Positions 17,891 to 25,539 of a stretch of 64,000 nt of DNA are shown here, piece by piece. A program made the position numbers and the translations under genes. The stretch comes from Calditrichia bacterium (GTDB lineage Bacteria; Calditrichota; Calditrichia; Calditrichales; J004): contig JACKAO010000001.1 in assembly GCA_020635035.1 (NCBI GenBank), positions 186,001 through 250,000 of the forward strand, written 5' to 3'. The first letter of the stretch is position 1. Each line of letters opens with the position of its first letter. A model generated the notes under the pieces. The model did no database searches, was not told the origin of the DNA, and was given only the letters and a program-made list of their open reading frames with translations.

Positions 17891-18232
17891 ATGAGCGTGA
17901 AATATGAGATAAAAAACGATATTCTTATTGTTAAAGTAAATGAGCAGAGAGCTACAGTTGAAATTTCAGGGAAATTCAAAGAAAATCTTCTGAAAAAAAT
18001 TGATGAAGGCTACAACAATATTGTGGTTGATTTAAGTGCATCAGATTTTGTTGATAGTTCATTTTTGGGAGCGCTTGTTGCAGGACTAAAGAAATCAACA
18101 ATGAAGAGTGGAGATTTAAAAATTATCGGGCTGCAGCCACCGGTAAGAGCTATGTTTGAATTGACCCGGTTGTACAGAATTTTTGATATTTTTAATAATT
18201 TGGATGAAGCTGTAGACAGTTTTAATAATTGA
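17891..18232 (+). CDS. STAS-domain anti-sigma factor antagonist-like protein
   Basis: The 113-residue protein is a single STAS domain with LIVKVNEQRATVEISGKFKENL at the start and the loop VDLSASDFVDSSFLGALVAGLKKS near residues 44-68; the SpoIIAA/RsbV phosphorylatable serine lies in the VDSS segment. Such proteins are switched by phosphorylation by an RsbW-type kinase and dephosphorylation by a PP2C phosphatase. No anti-sigma kinase is adjacent, but a PP2C-domain regulator is encoded at 25540-27747. The ATG has an AAGGAG site. About 130 AT-rich bases upstream probably carry its promoter. Confidence 0.92.
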   Translation: MSVKYEIKNDILIVKVNEQRATVEISGKFKENLLKKIDEGYNNIVVDLSASDFVDSSFLGALVAGLKKSTMKSGDLKIIGLQPPVRAMFELTRLYRIFDIFNNLDEAVDSFNN

Positions 18233-18317
18233 GTGCTTCCCCACATATCAATTTCCCGCATTTATATGCTAAAACTTTTAATTAAAAACCTACATTAGGG
18301 AGACCTTAAAGAAGAAA

Positions 18318-20285
18318 ATGGATATTTCGCTGGATAGGGACATTCTGCAAAATTTAGAAACAGCCTCCGGGATTGAATGGTTGGAAAAAAATAATTCCGG
18401 AATCTATTCTTCTTCCACCGCCATTGGCATGAATACACGCAGGGAGCATGGATTATTTGTTGTGCCAGACAATTCATTAAAGAAAAAAGTAGTCCTCCTT
18501 TCCAAATTTGAAGAGTCTATTTTCATTGAAAACCGTTTACATGAAATTTCTGCAAACACTTATGAAGGTGGCGTTTTTCCTACAGGATACAGTTATCTGA
18601 AAAAGTTTGAAATGAATCCATTCCCCAGATTCTTTTATGAAATAGAGGAAAGGATTATTGAAAAAACTCTTTTTTTACTTACAGATAAGCCTTTATTGGT
18701 AGTCCGTTACGAGTTAAAAAACCAGGGCTCACCTTTAAATCTTATTATTAAACCATTTCTTGCAGACCGTTTCAGTACTGATTTAACCAGAGAAATTCAG
18801 GGATTGAATACTGATAGTTACCAGGGACATAACTTTGTACGCTGGGCTTTAAAGCAAAACATGCCGGAAGTTTATGTGTTCTACACAAATGGTGAATTTA
18901 TTCCTGCAAATTTATGGTATAAGAATTTTGTTTATCCTATGGATGCAGGAAAATATTCGGACAACAAAAATGAACATTTGTTTAATCCAGGTTTTTTTCA
19001 GGCAACTTTAAATCCTTATCAGGCACTTGATTTATATATTTCAACTTCTGAGCTAAGTGTCTCAGAACTAAGCTATGAATCCATTTACAGAAACGAAGCG
19101 ATGCGCAGATCAGAAAATGATTTAAAATTTTTTGATCTGAGCGATGAGTTTATAAGGTTAAATAAATCCCTGAAGAAATCGGTAACGCATATCTCAAATA
19201 CAGATGTACTGACTTCATCTATACTTGAAAATGTTCATACAACCAGAGATATAATTTTGTCATTACCCGGATTAACTCTTGTTAATGGTGATTACAACAA
19301 TTTTAAACAGCAATATAAAATATTAGTAAGTCAGATTTCTGAAGGGTTATTACCGGTACATTCACCATATTTTCGGGATAAGAATCATTACGCAGCAGCT
19401 GATTTAAGCTTGTGGCTGATAAATCTTGGATATACCTATTATAAACTCTCGAACGATTCAGAATTTTTTAGCAACGGTGTTCTCGAAAGCTTTAAATCAA
19501 TTTTTGATTATTACACCAAAGGTACAATTAATAATATTTATACTGATAGCGACGGATTAATCTTTGCAGGAAATAAATCAACTTCAACCAGTTGGATCCC
19601 CTTGGCGAATGATAATAGTGAAGTTTTACGCTTTGGTAAAATGCTGGAAATAAATGCCTTATGGTTTAATGCTGTTAAAATAATTCAAATCTTGACTGAA
19701 ATAGTTGGAAAAAAACGAAAAGCTGCTAAGTATGAAAAATACGCTGAAAAAATCAAAACTTCCTTTAATGAAATATTTAAGAAGGAACCGAACCAGCTCT
19801 ATGATTTTGTTGCATTTGACATAAAAAACAGTGATTTCAGAATAAACCAAATTATTCCGATAATTTTACCCTTTTCTCCAATTGAAGACGATATGGCAGC
19901 AATCCTTCTTGAAAAAATTGAAACCGAACTTCTAACGCCATTTGGTCTTCGTTCTGCAGCAATAAAAAATTCTGAAGAATTATCAGCTGTAACTATTACC
20001 AGGAAGACACCTGCATTTTATAATGGGGCAATTTGGCCATGGACAGTTGATTTGTTCGTTTCAGCGGCACTTAAATTAGCCAAAGACAAGAAAGAAAAGG
20101 CAAAATATCTGAAGAGTTACTTTTCACCATTGATAAATCAGATAAACAAAGGCCTTATTAACTATTTACCTGAAGCGATTACTTATAAAACTGTGGCTGT
20201 CCAAAATGGTATTGCAGACTTTAGCCCATCAATTGCCTGCCTGATATGGAGCTATTTTAAGCTGGATAAAGAAATAAATCAGTAA
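18318..20285 (+). CDS. Glycogen debranching enzyme (amylo-alpha-1,6-glucosidase family)
   Basis: The 655-residue protein matches bacterial glycogen debranching proteins: an N-terminal domain with SGIYSSSTAIGMNTRREHGLFV (residues about 27-50) and a C-terminal (alpha/alpha)6 GDE_C glucosidase domain with HYAAADLSLWLINLGYTYYKL, STSWIPLAND, KMLEINALWFNAVKI and NGAIWPWTVDLFVSA containing the expected acidic residues. It would remove alpha-1,6 branches from glycogen or a related glucan. No signal peptide is present, so it acts in the cytosol. No other glycogen genes are adjacent. It converges on the lipoprotein gene at 20306. Confidence 0.9.
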   Translation: MDISLDRDILQNLETASGIEWLEKNNSGIYSSSTAIGMNTRREHGLFVVPDNSLKKKVVLLSKFEESIFIENRLHEISANTYEGGVFPTGYSYLKKFEMNPFPRFFYEIEERIIEKTLFLLTDKPLLVVRYELKNQGSPLNLIIKPFLADRFSTDLTREIQGLNTDSYQGHNFVRWALKQNMPEVYVFYTNGEFIPANLWYKNFVYPMDAGKYSDNKNEHLFNPGFFQATLNPYQALDLYISTSELSVSELSYESIYRNEAMRRSENDLKFFDLSDEFIRLNKSLKKSVTHISNTDVLTSSILENVHTTRDIILSLPGLTLVNGDYNNFKQQYKILVSQISEGLLPVHSPYFRDKNHYAAADLSLWLINLGYTYYKLSNDSEFFSNGVLESFKSIFDYYTKGTINNIYTDSDGLIFAGNKSTSTSWIPLANDNSEVLRFGKMLEINALWFNAVKIIQILTEIVGKKRKAAKYEKYAEKIKTSFNEIFKKEPNQLYDFVAFDIKNSDFRINQIIPIILPFSPIEDDMAAILLEKIETELLTPFGLRSAAIKNSEELSAVTITRKTPAFYNGAIWPWTVDLFVSAALKLAKDKKEKAKYLKSYFSPLINQINKGLINYLPEAITYKTVAVQNGIADFSPSIACLIWSYFKLDKEINQ

Positions 20286-20305
20286 TACTTATTATTGTTT
20301 ATATA

Positions 20306-20638
20306 CTATTTATCTTTTTCAGTTTTGGATTTTTCTTTTAACTGTTCTTTAATCCCTGTATAAATATTATACCAGTATTCCGGGTCCGATCCGGATGATT
20401 TTATATTTTTTTCTAATTTTTCAACCGAAATATTTTCCTTTTCTAATGCTTTATAAATCATAGCGACTTTTACGCTATCAGATGTATTGAGACTTTCGAT
20501 GGTCATAACTTCTGACATAATCTTAACAAAAGTCTCGTTTTTTAGTTTTTTTGGTTGTTCAGATGAACAAGTTAAAACAAAAAAAGTACAAGCTATAAGC
20601 GATATGATACTATTGACTCGTTTGGTTTTATTTTGCAT
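20306..20638 (-). CDS. Small lipoprotein resembling DUF4296
   Basis: A 110-residue protein with a basic N-terminus, a hydrophobic segment (SIISLIACTFFVLTC, residues about 10-24) and a cysteine in a lipobox-like position, followed by a charged helical body (FVKIMSEVMTIESLNTSDSV, IYKALEKENISVEKLEKNI, DPEYWYNIYTGIKEQLKEK). The spacing of these helices resembles DUF4296 lipoproteins of Bacteroidota, whose function is unknown. The lipobox is imperfect because threonine precedes the cysteine. It is divergent from the large peptidase/barrel gene at 20741. The gene is real by coding character, but the family link is moderate. Confidence 0.7.
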   Translation of the reverse strand: MQNKTKRVNSIISLIACTFFVLTCSSEQPKKLKNETFVKIMSEVMTIESLNTSDSVKVAMIYKALEKENISVEKLEKNIKSSGSDPEYWYNIYTGIKEQLKEKSKTEKDK

Positions 20639-20740
20639 ACGAAAATTTAGTCATATTATACATATAAGTTCAATAATTTAATTTGATTAGACAAATGCTG
20701 ATAAGTAGTTTTGAAGAAGCAATATTCCTGGAGATAAGAT

Positions 20741-23700
20741 ATGTTAAGACTGCGCAATAGCATATTAACTATACTTGGCGTAATACTTTTTACAAATTTG
20801 GTTTTTGCACAAAGTTTTGGACAGAATAAAGTTCAGTACAGAGACTTTGACTGGCATTTTCTGCAATCAGAACACTTTGATATTTATTTCTATCCCGGTG
20901 GTTATGATATTGCCGTATTTGCTGCAGATGTGACGGAAGAAGCCTACAAACTTTTGAAACGAGACTTTAATTATGAATTGAGCAAACGTGTTTCGATCAT
21001 TCTGTACAAATCACATAATGATTTTCAGCAGACAAATGTTGTTTTCAGTTATTTACCTGAAGGTGTTGGGGGTGTAACTGAATTATACAAAAATCGCGTG
21101 GTTTTGCCATTTGAAGGATCCTACTCTCAATTCCGGCACGTGCTCCATCACGAATTGGTACATGCTGTAATGAATGATATGTTGTATGGCGGTTCCGTAC
21201 AATCACTGGTTTCAGGGCAGATCGCACAGGTGCCAACCTGGTTTGCGGAAGGATTGGCTGAGTACCTTTCACAAAGATGGAACACCCGAACAGACATGAT
21301 GGTCCGGGATGCGACAATAAACGGCTACCTTGTAAGTACGCTTCCAACCTATGGCGCTTATTTTGGCGGTAACAGTCTTTTCAGATACATTGCCGAGCGC
21401 TATGGAAATGAAAAAATTGGTGAAATCCTGCATAAAATAAAGGGAAGTTTCCGCTTTGAAAATGCTTTCAAATCTGCTTTGGGGATTGAACTGGAAGATT
21501 TTGCTGAAGAATGGCAGAAGCAAATGCGTAAAGAGTACTGGCCGGATATTGCCAATCGCGAAGAATCCAAAGAATTTGCAAGAGCAATTACAGATCACCG
21601 GGAAACTAAAAGTTATCTTAACATCAGTCCGGCGTTATCTCCAAATGGTGACAAAGTGGCTTTTCTTTCAAATATGGGCGGAAAACAAGGTATTTTTGTT
21701 ATGGATATTCTGGACTCTGAAAATATAACAAAAGTAATCCAGGGTGAAACAGATGTTGACTTTGAAGAACTGCATTGGCTTAGTCCGGGAATGGGATGGT
21801 CTCCGGATGCTACACGGCTGGCATTCACAGCAAAAGCAGGTGATCAGGATGCTCTTTATATTTATGATGTAATAACTGAAAAGATTGAGCAGCACAAATT
21901 CGGGATGGATGGTTTATTCTCTGCTTCCTGGTCGCCAAACGGTGAAGAAATAGCGTTTATTGGCAATTATAATGGTTCTGCAGATATTTATACTTATAAC
22001 ATCAATTCTGAAGAAATAGAAAAGATTACGGATGACATTTTCTCCGACACCTACCCAAGCTGGTCGAACGATGGAACTAAAATAGCCTTTGTTTCTGAAC
22101 GCGGAAAATATGTCTCCAATGATTTGATTCCCGATGATTTCAGAATGTCGGAACACGATTTTGAAAATACAGATATTTATATTGTTGACAGAGAAACAAA
22201 AGAAATAACCAGAGTTACTGATACACCTTACCTGGAATCAGATCCTGTTTTTTCTCCCGATGGTAGTAAAATGATGTATGTCAGTGATAGTAATGGAATA
22301 TCTAATATTTATATTCATAATCTTGAGACCGGTGAACATTATCCTGTATCTAATCTTTTGTCTGGGGCATTTCAATTGTCTTTAGATAAAAATGCTCATA
22401 CACTTGCTTTTACATCCTTTAATGAGATCGGATTTGATTTGTATACCGTTAAGAATCCATTTGATCTGCCCAAAGTTGAACTGGAAAAAACGGTATTCTT
22501 TAAAAAACTTGAAGATAAAAACAGTCTTTTAAGTACTGTAAATAACCTGGAAGAAGAACCTGAAACTGATTCAACACACACAGATGTCAAAATTCCACAA
22601 GCTGTAAATTACAGTAATTATGTTTTTGCAGATTTAAATCGCAGAACGCAAAAAGAAAAGGTGGACATAAAACTTAAGGAAGATGACTATAAAAGGGATG
22701 ATGGAAATTTCAGGGTTCGTAACTATAAAGTAAAATTTTCAGCTGATATAATTAATGGCCAGGCGCAATACAACACTTTATGGGGTTTCCAGGGATTCAC
22801 GCAGATTGCATATTCGGATGTACTGGGCAATCACCGCATTTTTGTAGGGACAAATCTGGTATTTGATTTAAGAAACAGTTATATATCAGCGCAATACTGG
22901 TATCTCCCTAAGCGAATTGATTACGGAATATCGGCATTTCATTATGCTAATACCTATTATTCAGGTTTATCTCAAAGTCTGATTCGTTTTCGTAATTATG
23001 GAGCTGCGTTTATTGCATCTCGCCCATTCAACAAATTTTCAAGAATTGATTTCTCGTTATATTTTGCAAATGCAATGCTTGAAAGGCTTTCGCAAGGTTT
23101 AAGCACCGATCGTATCAGCAGTATAGTGCCGAGTCTGCAAATTGTTCACGATACGGCTGAATGGTGGTATACAGGGCCACGCGATGGATTCCGGGGAGCG
23201 TTCAGTGTGACAGCCAGCCCAAAATACAGCAACAAGAGTCTGGAATTTACCACATTTAAAACAGACCTGAGAAAATATATTAAGCTCCATGAGTATTACA
23301 GCCTGGCATTCAGATTTACTGGTGGAACAAGCTTTGGAGAAGATCCGCAGTTATTCTACCTGGGAGGTGTAGAAAACTGGCTTAACCGTAAGTTTAACGG
23401 GAAAATTGATAACTATATTAACTCGGTAAGGGATGTTTACTTTTCTGAATTTGTGACTCCTGCCCGCGGTGCTCGTTTTTATGAAAAAATCGGACGAAAT
23501 TTTGCCCTTGTAAATTCTGAGTTACGATTCCCCTTAATCACAAGACTTGATCTGGGTTTGCCACCGATTAGTTTTGGTTATATTCAAGGCGTTCTTTTTA
23601 GTGATATCGGAAGTGCCTGGAATGATTTTGAACGATTTAAAGGTGTTTCTGGCGGCAAGGTTGATGACTTATTTATTGGATATGGAACAGGAGCACGTAT

Positions 23701-23803
23701 ATATCTGCTGGGCTTTTTGTTGAAGTATGATTTAGCCTGGTCATATGATTTGAATAATTCCAGCAGGGCTAAACATTACTTTTCAATTGGAATTGATTTT
23801 TAA
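20741..23803 (+). CDS. Outer-membrane protein fusing gluzincin peptidase, PD40 propeller and beta-barrel
   Basis: This 1020-residue protein has a signal peptide (ILTILGVILFTNLVFAQ), a gluzincin-like metallopeptidase region with HHELVHAVMND (HExxH, about residues 138-148) and WFAEGLAEYLSQRW (third zinc ligand glutamate) about 40 residues later, a WD40-like/TolB-type PD40 beta-propeller (about 290-590; repeats such as SPNGDKVAFLSN, SPDATRLAFTA, SPNGEEIAFIGN, SNDGTKIAFVSE, SPDGSKMMYVSD) and a C-terminal region of amphipathic strands resembling BamA-type surface antigen barrels (about 670-1020) ending in FSIGIDF. The fusion is known in FCB and related genomes, but its substrate and role are not established. 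Confidence 0.85.
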   Translation: MLRLRNSILTILGVILFTNLVFAQSFGQNKVQYRDFDWHFLQSEHFDIYFYPGGYDIAVFAADVTEEAYKLLKRDFNYELSKRVSIILYKSHNDFQQTNVVFSYLPEGVGGVTELYKNRVVLPFEGSYSQFRHVLHHELVHAVMNDMLYGGSVQSLVSGQIAQVPTWFAEGLAEYLSQRWNTRTDMMVRDATINGYLVSTLPTYGAYFGGNSLFRYIAERYGNEKIGEILHKIKGSFRFENAFKSALGIELEDFAEEWQKQMRKEYWPDIANREESKEFARAITDHRETKSYLNISPALSPNGDKVAFLSNMGGKQGIFVMDILDSENITKVIQGETDVDFEELHWLSPGMGWSPDATRLAFTAKAGDQDALYIYDVITEKIEQHKFGMDGLFSASWSPNGEEIAFIGNYNGSADIYTYNINSEEIEKITDDIFSDTYPSWSNDGTKIAFVSERGKYVSNDLIPDDFRMSEHDFENTDIYIVDRETKEITRVTDTPYLESDPVFSPDGSKMMYVSDSNGISNIYIHNLETGEHYPVSNLLSGAFQLSLDKNAHTLAFTSFNEIGFDLYTVKNPFDLPKVELEKTVFFKKLEDKNSLLSTVNNLEEEPETDSTHTDVKIPQAVNYSNYVFADLNRRTQKEKVDIKLKEDDYKRDDGNFRVRNYKVKFSADIINGQAQYNTLWGFQGFTQIAYSDVLGNHRIFVGTNLVFDLRNSYISAQYWYLPKRIDYGISAFHYANTYYSGLSQSLIRFRNYGAAFIASRPFNKFSRIDFSLYFANAMLERLSQGLSTDRISSIVPSLQIVHDTAEWWYTGPRDGFRGAFSVTASPKYSNKSLEFTTFKTDLRKYIKLHEYYSLAFRFTGGTSFGEDPQLFYLGGVENWLNRKFNGKIDNYINSVRDVYFSEFVTPARGARFYEKIGRNFALVNSELRFPLITRLDLGLPPISFGYIQGVLFSDIGSAWNDFERFKGVSGGKVDDLFIGYGTGARIYLLGFLLKYDLAWSYDLNNSSRAKHYFSIGIDF

Positions 23804-23833
23804 ATTTTTTAAACTAAATGCCTAATTAGTAAC

Positions 23834-23864
23834 CAGGATGCAAATTCTGCCTGTTTGCATCCTG
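23834..23864 (+). terminator. Perfect 11-base inverted repeat after the peptidase/barrel gene
   Basis: CAGGATGCAAA and TTTGCATCCTG form a perfect 11-base stem with a 9-base loop, 30 bases after the stop codon and before mlaE. The following bases (TAATTC) are not a clean T-run, so termination efficiency is uncertain, but the position fits a terminator or processing hairpin. Confidence 0.65.
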
Positions 23865-23893
23865 TAATTCTTTCACCACATTATTTTAATTTT

Positions 23894-24664
23894 ATGACAT
23901 CATTTGTTTCTGCTCTTGGCAGAAGAACAATTAATTTTGTCTCTGAGACTGGTTCTGTATTTATTTTATTTTATAAATCGATACGATATCTGAAGCAGTT
24001 ATGGGCAAGCCGTTCATTAGTCTTCAGTCAGATGCTCGAAATTGGTGTAAATTCCATTCCCCTGGTTCTTTTTGTAGGTGTTTTTGCGGGTGCTGTGGCT
24101 TCAGTACAAACAGCATACCAGTTAAAAGGTTATATCTCTTACAACTATCTGGGTGCTGCGACCAGCGTTGCTATTTTTATTGAATTAGGTCCGGTACTTA
24201 CTGCACTTGTTATCGCTGGAAGGGTTGGTGCTTCAATTGCAGCAGAAATAGGAACAATGAAGGTTACCGAGCAGATTGATGCTTTAGAATCATTAGCAAT
24301 TGATCCAATCCGTTATCTTGCGATGCCTCGTATATTCAGTGGTTTTATAATGATTCCATTACTAACCGTTTTTGCAGATTTTATAGGTATAATGGGAGCA
24401 TACGCCGTGGCCTGGATTAATCTTGACTTGCCACCTGAAACATTTTTTGGAAGTGTAAAAGAGTTTTTCTCAATACTAAATGTAATGTCCGGACTGATCA
24501 AAGCATTTTTCTTTGGTGGGGTAACAGCAATAATTGGGTGCTATGTTGGTTTTGCCACAGATGGTGGGGCAGAAGGTGTTGGTAAATCAACAATACGCGC
24601 GTTTGTTCTCTCGTCGGCAATGATCTTATTAAATGATTATATTCTTTCTGTATTACTTTTCTGA
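23894..24664 (+). CDS. mlaE: MlaE-type lipid ABC transporter permease
   Basis: The 256-residue protein is an MlaE/YrbE permease of the phospholipid-trafficking MCE transporter. Seen: GVNSIPLVLFVGVFAGAVASVQ near residue 50, LGPVLTALVIAGRVGASIAAEIGTMKVTEQIDALESLAIDP near residues 98-140 (hallmark coupling segment, quoted in parts: RVGASIAAEIGTM, TEQIDALE), and several hydrophobic segments up to the C-terminus. I choose the ATG at 23894 because the upstream in-frame TTG at 23855 lies inside a perfect hairpin. mlaF follows 8 bases downstream. No MlaD/MCE-domain gene follows. Confidence 0.95.
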   Translation: MTSFVSALGRRTINFVSETGSVFILFYKSIRYLKQLWASRSLVFSQMLEIGVNSIPLVLFVGVFAGAVASVQTAYQLKGYISYNYLGAATSVAIFIELGPVLTALVIAGRVGASIAAEIGTMKVTEQIDALESLAIDPIRYLAMPRIFSGFIMIPLLTVFADFIGIMGAYAVAWINLDLPPETFFGSVKEFFSILNVMSGLIKAFFFGGVTAIIGCYVGFATDGGAEGVGKSTIRAFVLSSAMILLNDYILSVLLF

Positions 24665-24672
24665 TACAAATC

Positions 24673-25431
24673 ATGATAGAAATTAGAGATGTCGAAAAAA
24701 GTTTTGAGAACAAGGTTGTGCTTCGTGGAGTTGACCTGGATGTTTATGACGGTGAAAAGCTTGTCATTATAGGACGCAGCGGGTGTGGTAAAAGTGTTCT
24801 TCTTAAACTGATTATGAACCTGCTTCATCCGGATAAAGGATATATCCTGGTAAATGATATTGCTATTAAAAAAGTCGGACAGGTCGATCTTTTTAATCTG
24901 CGTAAACAATTTGGATTTTTGTTTCAGAACGCGGCACTTTTTGATTCTATGACAGTAGCTGAAAATATCTGTCTTCCCCTTGTTGAACATACCAAATTAT
25001 CAAAAAGTCAAATGATGGATAAAGTGGCAGAAAAGCTTGAACTTGTCGGATTACCCGGAATTGAAAATCTAAAACCTGCTGAATTGTCTGGCGGAATGAG
25101 AAAAAGAGTCGGGTTAGCACGTGCCATTGTAATGGATCCAAATTATATCTTATACGATGAACCAACAACAGGTCTGGATCCCATAATGGCTGCAAATATT
25201 GATAAGCTTATAATTGAGTTGAGTGATAAACTAAACATTACATCCATTGTTGTTACACATGATATGCAGAGTGTTTCTAAAGTTGCGGACCGTGTTGTAA
25301 TGCTGCACAACGGTCGTATGATTTTTTCAGGGAATGTTTCTGAACTTAAATCCACAGATAATGAAGTTGTACGGCAATTTGTCAATGGAGAAGCGGAAGG
25401 TCCTATTCAGCCTAAGCCACATAAATATTGA
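24673..25431 (+). CDS. mlaF: MlaF-type lipid ABC transporter ATPase
   Basis: The 252-residue protein is the ATPase partner of MlaE. Seen: Walker A GRSGCGKSVLLKL near residue 36, Q-loop FGFLFQNAALFDSM near residue 80, signature LSGGMRKRVGLARAI near residue 140, Walker B ILYDEPTTGLDP and switch histidine VVTHDM. Length and motifs fit MlaF rather than a generic exporter ATPase (FQNAALFDSMTV is typical of this clade). In the usual operon an MCE-domain substrate-binding protein would follow, but the next gene is a receiver/PP2C regulator about 108 bases away. Confidence 0.96.
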   Translation: MIEIRDVEKSFENKVVLRGVDLDVYDGEKLVIIGRSGCGKSVLLKLIMNLLHPDKGYILVNDIAIKKVGQVDLFNLRKQFGFLFQNAALFDSMTVAENICLPLVEHTKLSKSQMMDKVAEKLELVGLPGIENLKPAELSGGMRKRVGLARAIVMDPNYILYDEPTTGLDPIMAANIDKLIIELSDKLNITSIVVTHDMQSVSKVADRVVMLHNGRMIFSGNVSELKSTDNEVVRQFVNGEAEGPIQPKPHKY

Positions 25432-25539
25432 TTACTTAACCCCCAATTTCTACTAAATTTACGTTCATTTCTTTATTAATATTTCAAGCATAAAACATAT
25501 AAGCCGAATTATTGTGTATTGGAAATAAGCGGGGGATCG

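Noticed and set aside
23855..23893. TTG start extending MlaE by 13 residues
   Set aside because: The TTG lies in the right arm of a perfect 11-base hairpin and the added residues do not match the MlaE family.
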